Shown here in pieces: positions 57,449-64,000 of a stretch of 64,000 bases of DNA (positions are counted from its first letter, which is position 1; each line of letters starts with the position of its first letter). Source of the DNA: Aeromicrobium stalagmiti (GTDB lineage: Bacteria; Actinomycetota; Actinomycetes; Propionibacteriales; Nocardioidaceae); the NCBI RefSeq assembly GCF_013283745.1, contig NZ_JABSTZ010000001.1, positions 700,406-764,405 on the forward strand, given 5' to 3'. The position numbers were made by a program, and so were the translations under genes. The notes under the pieces were generated by a model. It made no database searches. It was given only the letters and a program-made list of their open reading frames with translations, and was not told the DNA's origin.

Positions 57449-57769
57449 ATGAGCGTCTACCTGTTCGACATGGGCGGTGAGCCTGTCGCGTTCCGCCGCA
57501 CGTGGAGCGATCCGTACGTGTTCGACCTCGCCGGTCACTGGATCGGCTGGTTCCCCTGGGACGACAACGACGCGGTCGACCTCGCCGGTCACTACCTCGG
57601 CACCGTGGTCGATGACCGCCTCGTCCGCCGCAACGACTGGTACGAGCGCCCTTGCCAGGGACCCGCGACCGAGCCCGGCCGCGCCGAGCCCACCGGTCGA
57701 CCCGGCACCCCGCACCACTTCTTCAACTGCTTCGCCTACGAGGACGTCAAGGTCCACCACCACGCCTGA
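57449..57769 (+). CDS. Four-fold beta-flower-like protein
   Basis: A 106-residue protein with repeated short strands: MSVYLFDMGGEPVAFRRTWS, YVFDLAGHWIGWFPWDDND, AVDLAGHYLGTVVDDRLVRR, each of the kind 'strand, Gly, aromatic'. This is the pattern of the four-fold beta-flower family, described in other bacteria without clear function. The C-terminal part is Pro/Thr-rich and ends DVKVHHHA. The ribosome site is AAGGAAA. A TACCGT (57418-57423) is a candidate -10. It abuts the convergent OsmC gene with no gap. Confidence 0.6.
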   Translation: MSVYLFDMGGEPVAFRRTWSDPYVFDLAGHWIGWFPWDDNDAVDLAGHYLGTVVDDRLVRRNDWYERPCQGPATEPGRAEPTGRPGTPHHFFNCFAYEDVKVHHHA

Positions 57770-58210
57770 TCAGACGTCGGTGATCTCCACGTCGGCGTGG
57801 GCGCCGAGCGCGAGCGTGCGACTCACGGTGCACAGCCGCTCCTCGGCCTTGCGGATCGCGTCGGGCAGCAGCGCCCTCGCCTGCTCGCCACCTTCTCCGT
57901 CGGGGAACAGCACGTCGAAGACCATGCGGATGTCGACCAGGTGGCTGCCCTGGTCGTCGCGCACCTTGTCGGCCCGGGTGTGCACGTCGAACGTCTCGGG
58001 CTCGGCCCGCCGTGACACGAACGGGTCGACGGTGATGGCGGTGCATCCGGCGAGCGCGACGAGCAGCAGCTCGACCGGCGTGAAGTCGGCGTCGGACCCG
58101 TCGCCGATGTCGAGCGTCGTGCCCCGCACGTTGGTCGCGCGGTAGCGGGAGGGCCCGGTCCGGGTCAGCTCGACGCTGCGCTCGGTGTCGCTGGCAGGAG
58201 ATGTCGTCAT
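57770..58210 (-). CDS. OsmC-family peroxiredoxin-like protein
   Basis: A 146-residue OsmC/Ohr fold: DIGDGSDADFTPVELLLVAL, AGCTAITVDPFVSRR and AIRKAEERLCTVSRTLALGA. The two redox cysteines appear as C56 (AGCTAIT) and one in RLCTVSRT, the expected positions. It reduces organic hydroperoxides or handles sulfonyl/thiol metabolites. A TAGCCT -10 box lies six bases before ATG 58210. Not clearly linked to a neighbour. Confidence 0.85.
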   Translation of the reverse strand: MTTSPASDTERSVELTRTGPSRYRATNVRGTTLDIGDGSDADFTPVELLLVALAGCTAITVDPFVSRRAEPETFDVHTRADKVRDDQGSHLVDIRMVFDVLFPDGEGGEQARALLPDAIRKAEERLCTVSRTLALGAHADVEITDV

Positions 58211-58216
58211 GGCTCG

Positions 58217-58222
58217 AGGCTA
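58217..58222 (-). promoter_or_regulatory. -10 box of the OsmC-family gene
   Basis: TAGCCT on the minus strand, six bases before ATG 58210; leaderless. Confidence 0.5.
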
Positions 58223-58272
58223 GTCCGCCCCCTGGACGTGCGGGAGGCGTCCGCGTCCCGAACACTGTGAGG

Positions 58273-59745
58273 ATGCCCCCCACCCGCAGTCTCGTCACAG
58301 GCGCCACCGGCTACGTCGGCGGCCGCCTCGTCCCTCAGCTGCTCGAGGCCGGGCACGTCGTCCGCGTGATGGTCCGCGACGAGCGCAAGGCCCGCACCCA
58401 CGACTGGTCGGACGACGTCGAGATCTTCGTCGGCGACGCCTCCAGCACCGAGGACGTGCGCGCCGCGATGGAGGGCGTCGACGTGCTCTACTACCTGCTG
58501 CACTCGATCGGCACGGGCGGCGACTTCGGTGCGACCGAGAAGGACATGGCCCAGCGGTTCGCCGACGAGGCGAAGCGGGCCGGAGTGAGCCGCATCGTCT
58601 ATCTCGGCGGGATGATCCCCGAAGGCGAGCAGCTCTCGGAGCACCTGAGCTCTCGCGGCGAGGTCGGCGACGTGCTGCTCGACTCCGGGGTGCCGACCAC
58701 GGTGCTCCAGGCCGGCGTGATCATCGGGTCGGGGTCCGCCTCGTTCGAGATGCTCCGCTACCTGACCGAGCGCCTGCCGGTCATGGTGACGCCGAAGTGG
58801 GTCAACACCCGCATCCAGCCGATCGCCGTTCGCGACGTCCTGCGCTACCTCGTGGGCTCGGCCGACATGCCGGCCGACGTGAGCCGCCGCTTCGACATCG
58901 GCGGCCCCGAGGTGCTCACCTACCTCGAGCTGATGCAGCGCTTTGCTCAGATCGCCGGGCTGCCTCGTCGCCGGATCCTCAAGGTCCCGGTCCTGACGCC
59001 CGGCCTGTCGAGCCACTGGATCGGGCTGATCACGCCGGTGCCGGCCGGCCTCGCCCGGCCGCTGGTCGAGTCGCTCAAGAACACCGTCGTCGCGAGCGAG
59101 ACCGACATCAGGCAGTACGTGCCCGACCCCGAGGGCGGCCTGATCGACTTCGACCGCTCGGTCGAGCTCGCGCTCACCAAGATCCAGAACCTCGACGTGC
59201 CGACCAGCTGGTCGTCCGCGGCGACGGCCGGCGCCCCCGCGGAGGGGCTGCCGACCGACCCCGACTGGGCGGGCGGATCGCTCTACAAGGACGAGCGCAC
59301 CCGCGAGGTCGACGCCTCGCCCGAGCACCTCTGGACCGTCATCGAGGGCATCGGCGGGCGCAACGGCTGGTACTCCTGGGCGCTGGCCTGGTGGGTCCGC
59401 GGCGTGCTCGACCGGTTCGTCGGCGGTCCCGGTCTGCGCCGCGGCCGACGCAACCCCCGCGACCTGGTCGTGGGGGACGCCGTCGACTTCTGGCGCGTCG
59501 AGGAGACCGACGACCACTCGTTCCTGCGCCTGCGCGCCGAGATGCGGCTGCCGGGCCTCGCATGGCTCGAGATGCAGGTCGGCTCCACCGAGGGCGGCAC
59601 GACGACGTTCCACCACCGTGCGCTGTTCCACCCCAAGGGGCTGCTGGGGCACGTCTACTGGTGGGCCGTGTGGCCGTTCCACGGCATCGTCTTCGGCTCG
59701 ATGCAGCGCAACATCGCCAAGGCCGCGGAGGCCCTGGAGGACTGA
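58273..59745 (+). CDS. NAD(P)-binding epimerase-like protein fused to a DUF2867-type domain
   Basis: A 490-residue protein. Residues 1-300 are an atypical SDR/epimerase (SLVTGATGYVGGRLVPQLLE, GVDVLYYLLHSIGTGGDFGA, RIVYLGGMIPEGEQLSEHLS, VITPKW-like MVTPKWVNTRIQPIAVRDVL). The C-terminal 150 residues (ASPEHLWTVIEGIGGRNGWY, GWYSWALAWWVRGVLDRFVG, FWRVEETDDHSFLRLRAEMR) match the DUF2867 ligand-binding type. Similar fusions are frequent in actinobacteria with unknown substrate. It starts at ATG 58273 with GTGAGG just upstream. A DUF1206 membrane protein follows. Confidence 0.8.
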   Translation: MPPTRSLVTGATGYVGGRLVPQLLEAGHVVRVMVRDERKARTHDWSDDVEIFVGDASSTEDVRAAMEGVDVLYYLLHSIGTGGDFGATEKDMAQRFADEAKRAGVSRIVYLGGMIPEGEQLSEHLSSRGEVGDVLLDSGVPTTVLQAGVIIGSGSASFEMLRYLTERLPVMVTPKWVNTRIQPIAVRDVLRYLVGSADMPADVSRRFDIGGPEVLTYLELMQRFAQIAGLPRRRILKVPVLTPGLSSHWIGLITPVPAGLARPLVESLKNTVVASETDIRQYVPDPEGGLIDFDRSVELALTKIQNLDVPTSWSSAATAGAPAEGLPTDPDWAGGSLYKDERTREVDASPEHLWTVIEGIGGRNGWYSWALAWWVRGVLDRFVGGPGLRRGRRNPRDLVVGDAVDFWRVEETDDHSFLRLRAEMRLPGLAWLEMQVGSTEGGTTTFHHRALFHPKGLLGHVYWWAVWPFHGIVFGSMQRNIAKAAEALED

Positions 59746-59768
59746 CGGACGAGGGGAGAGGATCTGAC

Positions 59769-60581
59769 ATGGGAGGGAACCCGGGTCGTCAGGCACAGCA
59801 CAGCGACGTGCTCAAGCACGGTGCGCGGATCGGTCTCGTCGCCTACGGCGTCGTCCACCTGCTGATCGCCTGGATCGCGCTGCAGGTCGCGTGGTCCGGC
59901 GGCGGCAACGCGAGCAGCGGTGGGGCGCTCAAGACCATGGCCGAGCAGCCGTTCGGCCGCCTCCTGCTCTGGGTCACCGTGCTGGGGCTGGTCGCCCTGA
60001 CGCTGTGGCAGCTCGCCACAGCCGTGTGGGGCTACGCCGCCGAGGACGGCGCCAAGAAGATCCGCAAGCGGCTCGGCGCCGTCGGACGGACGGTCGTCTA
60101 CGGCGCGCTGGCAGTCTCGGCGGCCAGGATCGCCATGGGATCCGGCTCGTCGTCGGGCAACGACTCGAAGGAGGAGGGGCTGACGGCCGACCTCCTGTCC
60201 GCACCGGCCGGACGCGTGCTGGTCGGGGTGCTCGCCGTCGCGGTCCTCGTCGTCGCGGTGCGGCAGGTGCACCGCGGCGTGACCGACGCCTTCACCCACG
60301 ACCTCGAGCAGCCGGCCACGAGCGGAGACTCCGGTCGGGCCGTGCTGGTCCTCGGCCGGACGGGCTACGTCGCCAAGGGCGTCGCGATCGGCGTGGTCGG
60401 CGCCCTCTTCGCCTGGGCCACCGTGTCCTACGACCCGGAGAAGGCCGGCGGTCTCGACGATGCGCTCAAGACGGTGCGCGACCAGGCCTTCGGGCCCTAC
60501 CTCCTGACGGCCGTGGCCCTCGGGCTGGCCGCCTTCGGCCTGTTCTGCTTCGCGTGGGCCAAGCACGCCCGCACGCGCTGA
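59769..60581 (+). CDS. DUF1206 membrane protein
   Basis: A 270-residue membrane protein with about six membrane segments in three pairs (RIGLVAYGVVHLLIAWIALQ, PFGRLLLWVTVLGLVALTLW, GRTVVYGALAVSAARIAMGS, RVLVGVLAVAVLVVAVRQVH, YVAKGVAIGVVGALFAWATV, LLTAVALGLAAFGLFCFAWA). The repeated 'ARxGyvAyGvvhl' pattern is that of DUF1206, a family of unknown function common in actinobacteria. It probably arose from internal triplication. Confidence 0.82.
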   Translation: MGGNPGRQAQHSDVLKHGARIGLVAYGVVHLLIAWIALQVAWSGGGNASSGGALKTMAEQPFGRLLLWVTVLGLVALTLWQLATAVWGYAAEDGAKKIRKRLGAVGRTVVYGALAVSAARIAMGSGSSSGNDSKEEGLTADLLSAPAGRVLVGVLAVAVLVVAVRQVHRGVTDAFTHDLEQPATSGDSGRAVLVLGRTGYVAKGVAIGVVGALFAWATVSYDPEKAGGLDDALKTVRDQAFGPYLLTAVALGLAAFGLFCFAWAKHARTR

Positions 60582-60589
60582 CCCGGCAC

Positions 60590-60595
60590 TACGGT
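60590..60595 (+). promoter_or_regulatory. -10 box of the acyl-CoA thioesterase gene
   Basis: TACGGT, six bases before ATG 60602; no ribosome site, so leaderless. Confidence 0.5.
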
Positions 60596-60601
60596 GTCCC
60601 C

Positions 60602-61060
60602 ATGACCCCGGAGCGCCCCCGCCACCAGCTGTCGATGACCCTGCTGATGACGCCCGACATGGCCAACTTCACCGGCGACGTCCACGGCGGCACGATCCTC
60701 AAGCTGCTCGACCAGGTCGCGTTCACCTGCGCGGGCCGCTATGCCCAGGCGTACGTCGTGACCCTGTCGGTCGACCGGGTCGTGTTCCGCGAGCCCATCC
60801 ACGTCGGGGAGCTCGTGACGTTCGAGGCGTCGGTCAACTTCACCGGCCGCTCGTCGATGGAGGTCGGCATCCGGGTCAGCGCCGAGAACTTCCGCAAGGG
60901 CGAGGTCCGCCACACCAACAGCTGCTACTTCACGATGGTCGCGATCGACGACGACCGGACTCCCGTCGCGGTTCCACCCCTCGTCCCGACCACCGACGAG
61001 GAGCGCCAGCGCTGGGACGAGGCCGCCGCCCGTCGCGAGCAGCGCCGCGCCGACGACTGA
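60602..61060 (+). CDS. Acyl-CoA thioesterase, hot-dog fold (YciA/BACH type)
   Basis: A 152-residue hot-dog protein: MTLLMTPDMANFTGDVHGGT, ILKLLDQVAFTCAGRYAQAY, VTLSVDRVVFREPIHVGELV, RHTNSCYFTMVAI. The 'N..G.vHGG.iL..lD' motif carries the catalytic Asp. It hydrolyses short- to medium-chain acyl-CoAs. A C-terminal charged helix (DEERQRWDEAAARREQRRAD) is extra. ATG 60602 has TACGGT six bases upstream. Confidence 0.9.
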   Translation: MTPERPRHQLSMTLLMTPDMANFTGDVHGGTILKLLDQVAFTCAGRYAQAYVVTLSVDRVVFREPIHVGELVTFEASVNFTGRSSMEVGIRVSAENFRKGEVRHTNSCYFTMVAIDDDRTPVAVPPLVPTTDEERQRWDEAAARREQRRADD

Positions 61061-61099
61061 CAGGTTGCGACCGCCGGGCGAGACCAAGAGGATGTTCGG

Positions 61100-62587
61100 A
61101 TGGACCTCTTCCGCATCAAGTCCGTCGAGCGATCGATCGAGGAGACCGACGAGCCGGAGCACCGGCTCAAGAAGGAGCTCTCGGCCTGGGACCTGACGGT
61201 CTTCGGCGTCGGCGTCATGGTCGGCACCGGCATCTTCGTGCTGACGGGCGAGCAGGCGTTCAGCAACGCCGGCCCCGCCATCGTGATCTCGTTCGTGCTC
61301 GCCGGCATCACCTGCGGCCTCGCGGCGCTCTGCTACGCCGAGTTCGCCTCGACGGTGCCGGTGGCGGGCAGCGCCTACACGTTCTCCTACGCGACGCTCG
61401 GCGAGCTCATCGCGTGGATCATCGGCTGGGACCTCGTCCTCGAGCTGGCCCTGGGCGCGGCGGTCGTGGCCCGTGGCTGGTCGGCGTACCTGCAGTCACT
61501 CTTCGACCTGCCGACGTGGCTCGCCGGCGACCAGGCCATCCCCGACTTCGGCGCGATCGCGATCGTCCTCGGCCTGACCGCGGTCGGCGTGCTCGGCACC
61601 AAGCTGTCGGGCCGCATCACCAGCGTCCTGGTCATCGTGAAGGTCGCCGTCGTGACGTTCGTGATCGTCGCCGGGCTGTTCTTCATCAAGGCCTCCAACT
61701 ACAAGCCGTTCGTCCCTGACTCGAAGCCGACCGAGGGCACGTCGGGCCTCGACTCGACGCTGCTGCAGTCGATCTTCGGCGTCGAGCCGACGATCTTCGG
61801 CGTCTACGGCATCATCGCCGCGGCCTCCGTCGTGTTCTTCGCCTACATCGGCTTCGACATCGTCGCGACGTCGGCCGAGGAGACCAAGAACCCGCAGCGC
61901 GACGTGCCGCGCGGCATCCTCGGCTCCCTCGCGATCGTCACGGTGCTCTACGCCGCCGTCGCGTTCGTCGTCACCGGCATGCTGAAGTACTCCGACGAGC
62001 GCATGAACACGGCCGCACCGCTCGCCGAGGCGTTCAAGGCCAACGACCTGGACTGGGCCAGCAAGATCATCTCCGTCGGCGCGGTCGCCGGCCTGACGAC
62101 CGTCGTGCTCGTGCTGATGATGGGGCAGGCGCGCGTGCTGTTCGCGATGTCGCGCGACGGCCTCCTGCCGGTCGGCCTCGCCAAGGTGCACCCGCGCTTC
62201 GGCACGCCCTACCGGATCACGATCATCACCGGGCTGTTCGTCGCCGTGCTCGCCGGCTTCGTCCCGCTGTCGGAGCTGTCCAAGCTCGTCAGCATCGGCA
62301 CCCTGTTCGCGTTCGTGGTGGTCTCGGTGGGCGTCATCATCCTGCGTCGCACCCGGGCCGACCTGCACAGGCCGTTCCGCGTGCCGGGCGTGCCCCTGAT
62401 CCCCATCCTGTCCGTCGCCGCGTGCGTCTGGCTCATGGTCAACCTGTCGGTCGAGACGTGGATCCGCTTCCTGATCTGGCTCGCGATCGGCTTCGTCGTC
62501 TACTTCGCCTACGGCTACAAGTCGTCGCGCCTGGGCCGCGGACTCCGGCAGGCCGAGGTCGACGGGGACGTGCCGCACGTCGAGTGA
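61100..62587 (+). CDS. APC-superfamily amino acid permease (CAT type)
   Basis: A 495-residue transporter with 12-14 membrane segments, opening with LKKELSAWDLTVFGVGVMVG, TGIFVLTGEQAFSNAGPAIV, the substrate-binding helix 1 of the APC fold, and later FFAYIGFDIVATSAEETKNP, the CAT-type signature. Related to cationic amino acid permeases such as YfnA/CAT. It ends in a cytoplasmic tail. AAGAGGA precedes the ATG. It is convergent to the TetR gene. Confidence 0.9.
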   Translation: MDLFRIKSVERSIEETDEPEHRLKKELSAWDLTVFGVGVMVGTGIFVLTGEQAFSNAGPAIVISFVLAGITCGLAALCYAEFASTVPVAGSAYTFSYATLGELIAWIIGWDLVLELALGAAVVARGWSAYLQSLFDLPTWLAGDQAIPDFGAIAIVLGLTAVGVLGTKLSGRITSVLVIVKVAVVTFVIVAGLFFIKASNYKPFVPDSKPTEGTSGLDSTLLQSIFGVEPTIFGVYGIIAAASVVFFAYIGFDIVATSAEETKNPQRDVPRGILGSLAIVTVLYAAVAFVVTGMLKYSDERMNTAAPLAEAFKANDLDWASKIISVGAVAGLTTVVLVLMMGQARVLFAMSRDGLLPVGLAKVHPRFGTPYRITIITGLFVAVLAGFVPLSELSKLVSIGTLFAFVVVSVGVIILRRTRADLHRPFRVPGVPLIPILSVAACVWLMVNLSVETWIRFLIWLAIGFVVYFAYGYKSSRLGRGLRQAEVDGDVPHVE

Positions 62588-62590
62588 CGC

Positions 62591-63208
62591 TCAGCGGTGC
62601 GCCGTGGCCGTGAAGTGGTGGGTCGCGGCGTCGACGATGTCGTCGGGGGTCGCCTCGAGCGTGCCCTCGAGCCAGCCCGTCACCAGCTCGGCGACGCCGC
62701 CGATGAACATCGTCGCGGCCAGGCGACCCTCCCGCTCGTCCCAGGCCTGCGGCCCGTAGAGCTCGCGCGCCTCGCGGGCCGACAGCTCGGCGAACTGTCG
62801 CAGCAGCTCGGCCCGATGGGGGCGCAGGGCGTCGAGCGAGACGGACTCGACGATCGCGACGCGCCCCTTGCGGGGGTCGTCGGTGAGGATCTCGACGAAG
62901 GCCCCGATGCCGGCCCGGACGCGCTCGGTCGGTCCGCCCTGCGCCGCGGCGAGCGCCGCGACCGAACGGTCGGCGATCTGGGCCGCGATGTCGTCCATGA
63001 CCGCCTTGAGCGCGGCGTCGAGCCCGGCGAAGCTCTCGTAGAAGTAGCGCTCGGTGAGGCCGGCCTCGGCGCAGATGCGCGTCATCGTGACCGTGGGTCC
63101 GCCCTCTCGGCCCCAGACCTCGAGGGTCGCTGCGAGCAGGCGGGCGTGGCGGTCGGCACGCCGCTGCTCGGCCGTCATGCCGCGGTACTGACCTGCCTTC
63201 ACTGCCAT
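62591..63208 (-). CDS. TetR-family regulator, divergent from a P450
   Basis: A 205-residue regulator: RHARLLAATLEVWGREGGPT, VTMTRICAEAGLTERYFYES, FAGLDAALKAVMDDIAAQIA, a typical TetR helix-turn-helix with the ERYFYESF recognition helix. The ligand-binding domain is helical. ATG 63208 has CAATAT six bases upstream, although GGGGA could also serve as a ribosome site. GACAG-N6-CTGTC between this gene and the P450 is its likely operator. It probably represses the P450. Confidence 0.87.
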   Translation of the reverse strand: MAVKAGQYRGMTAEQRRADRHARLLAATLEVWGREGGPTVTMTRICAEAGLTERYFYESFAGLDAALKAVMDDIAAQIADRSVAALAAAQGGPTERVRAGIGAFVEILTDDPRKGRVAIVESVSLDALRPHRAELLRQFAELSAREARELYGPQAWDEREGRLAATMFIGGVAELVTGWLEGTLEATPDDIVDAATHHFTATAHR

Positions 63209-63214
63209 GTCCCC

Positions 63215-63246
63215 ATATTGACAGAGCGTCCTGTCTGAATCAAGAT
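63215..63246. promoter_or_regulatory. Divergent TetR/P450 promoters with palindromic operator
   Basis: Plus strand: -35 TTGACA (63218-63223), 17-bp spacer, -10 CAAGAT (63241-63246), start at GTG 63253. Minus strand: -10 CAATAT (63220-63215). GACAG-N6-CTGTC (63220-63235) overlaps the -35 of the P450 and the -10 of the TetR gene, so one protein could block both. Confidence 0.6.
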
Positions 63247-63252
63247 GTCGGT

Positions 63253-64000
63253 GTGAGCCAGGTCACCCAGAGTCCTCCCCGCCGTCGCGGGCTGCCCTAC
63301 GTCGGACGCACGCTCGACTACGTCCGCGACCCGTTGTCGATGATGCGCGAGCAGTACGACGGATGGGGTCCCGTCTCCGACATCGACTTCATCGGCAAGC
63401 GGTGGACGGTGCTGCTCGGGCCCGATGCCTGCGAGGCAGCATTGCGCAACGCCGACAAGGCCTTCGCCAGCGGCGACGGCTGGGGCTATCTCGTCGGCCC
63501 CTTCTTCGACCGCGGGCTGATGCTGCTCGACTTCGAGGAGCACCACCGGCACCGCCGCATCATGCAGTCGGCCTTCACGCGCGACCGGCTCGAGGGATAC
63601 ACCGCCGCCCTGCAGCCGGCCGTGGCCGCGGGGCTCGCGGCGTGGGAGCCCGGCGAGACGTTCCTGGCCTACCCCGCCCTCAAGGAGCTGACCCTCGACC
63701 TGGCCACCGAAGTCTTCATGGGCGGCGCCGACCTCGCGTCGGCCGACGAGCTCGACCGCGTCAACCAGGCGTTCATCGCCTGCGTGCAGTCGGCGACGGC
63801 CCTCGTCCGCGCCAACATCCCGGGCACCCGCTGGGGGCGCGCCCTCCGGGGTCGCAGGCTGCTCGAGGAGTTCCTCGGCCGCCACCTCGCCGCCAAGCGC
63901 GAGACGCCGGGCAGCGACCTGTTCTCGGTGCTCTGCCACCTCGAGACCGAGGACGGCGAACGGTTCAGCGACGAGGACGTCGTCAACCACATGATCTTCC
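63253..64000 (+). CDS. Cytochrome P450, 5' part
   Basis: 249 codons are present; the gene runs off the right edge before the heme-binding cysteine. It opens SQVTQSPPRRRGLPYVGRTL and holds the helix-C heme-propionate motif EEHHRHRRIMQSAFTRDRL, then ELTLDLATEVFMGGADLASA, typical of class-I/CYP cytosolic enzymes. It would hydroxylate a lipid or xenobiotic with ferredoxin electrons. It starts at GTG 63253, seven bases after the -10, so leaderless. The divergent TetR probably controls it. GTG 63251 is in another frame. Confidence 0.85.
   Translation, partial: MSQVTQSPPRRRGLPYVGRTLDYVRDPLSMMREQYDGWGPVSDIDFIGKRWTVLLGPDACEAALRNADKAFASGDGWGYLVGPFFDRGLMLLDFEEHHRHRRIMQSAFTRDRLEGYTAALQPAVAAGLAAWEPGETFLAYPALKELTLDLATEVFMGGADLASADELDRVNQAFIACVQSATALVRANIPGTRWGRALRGRRLLEEFLGRHLAAKRETPGSDLFSVLCHLETEDGERFSDEDVVNHMIF

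Noticed and set aside
1-64000. CRISPR arrays, prophage, insertion sequences, tRNA/rRNA genes
   Set aside because: No repeat-spacer arrays, transposases, integrases, phage structural genes or recognisable stable RNA genes were seen on reading; small RNAs cannot be excluded without computation.

Overview
This high-GC, densely coded window looks chromosomal and actinobacterial, most like Nocardioidaceae (Aeromicrobium/Nocardioides type). That placement is inferred from: GC-rich third positions; a Trp-Trp leader peptide before a chorismate enzyme; many leaderless transcripts with a TANNNT -10 box six bases before ATG/GTG; a mycothiol-isomerase-like gene; and an acyl-CoA operon whose order matches mycobacterial echA7-fadE12-accA2-accD2-fadE13. 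I see no prophage, transposase, CRISPR array, tRNA or rRNA. No gene-free stretch exceeds 300 bases; the longest, 6252-6530, holds the helD promoter and the 5' region of a secreted protein gene.

Layout. 1-760: 5' end of an anthranilate/ADIC-synthase-type gene (minus) behind a transcription attenuator. 796-1405: RHH antitoxin/Doc toxin pair, then an M20 peptidase (to 2601). 2614-6251 (minus): HelD-like helicase and a membrane metallophosphoesterase. 6531-14610: eight tandem secreted-protein genes, two with carboxypeptidase-regulatory-like repeats and six paralogs whose C-terminal domain carries exactly two cysteines; a seventh paralog lies at 31012-31812. 14628-16858 (minus): polar amino acid ABC transporter with fused binding protein and permease. 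16964-18571: a third repeat-type surface protein.

18722-29062 (minus) is one tightly overlapped operon under a TetR regulator: TetR, TIGR03084-type protein, AtuA-like protein, acyl-CoA dehydrogenase, Nudix-like protein, carboxyltransferase, biotin carboxylase/BCCP, second dehydrogenase, enoyl-CoA hydratase. It probably degrades a branched or terpenoid acyl-CoA. 29230-31812 holds a DUF3352 membrane protein and the stray secreted paralog, separated by a 44-bp perfect palindrome. 31944-36433 holds a hormone-sensitive-lipase-type hydrolase, a SIMPL protein, a Baeyer-Villiger-type monooxygenase, an HxlR regulator and a thioesterase. 36467-40777 holds phosphofructokinase and the metY-metX pair. 40808-44022 is a flavin monooxygenase divergent from its likely GAF-domain activator.

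43943-50855 holds membrane and secreted proteins, two SDR oxidoreductases, a histidine phosphatase and a DrrAB-type exporter. 50973-53236 is a membrane-anchored sulfite-oxidase-type molybdoenzyme with a fasciclin lipoprotein. 53338-54765 is an unassigned Rossmann-like protein, followed by an 88-bp tandem repeat, a nitroreductase, an enoyl-CoA hydratase, an SDR, a beta-flower-like protein, OsmC, an epimerase-like fusion, a DUF1206 protein, an acyl-CoA thioesterase and an APC permease. The window ends in a TetR gene divergent from a truncated cytochrome P450.

The strongest candidate for something undescribed is the expanded secreted family with the two-cysteine domain.
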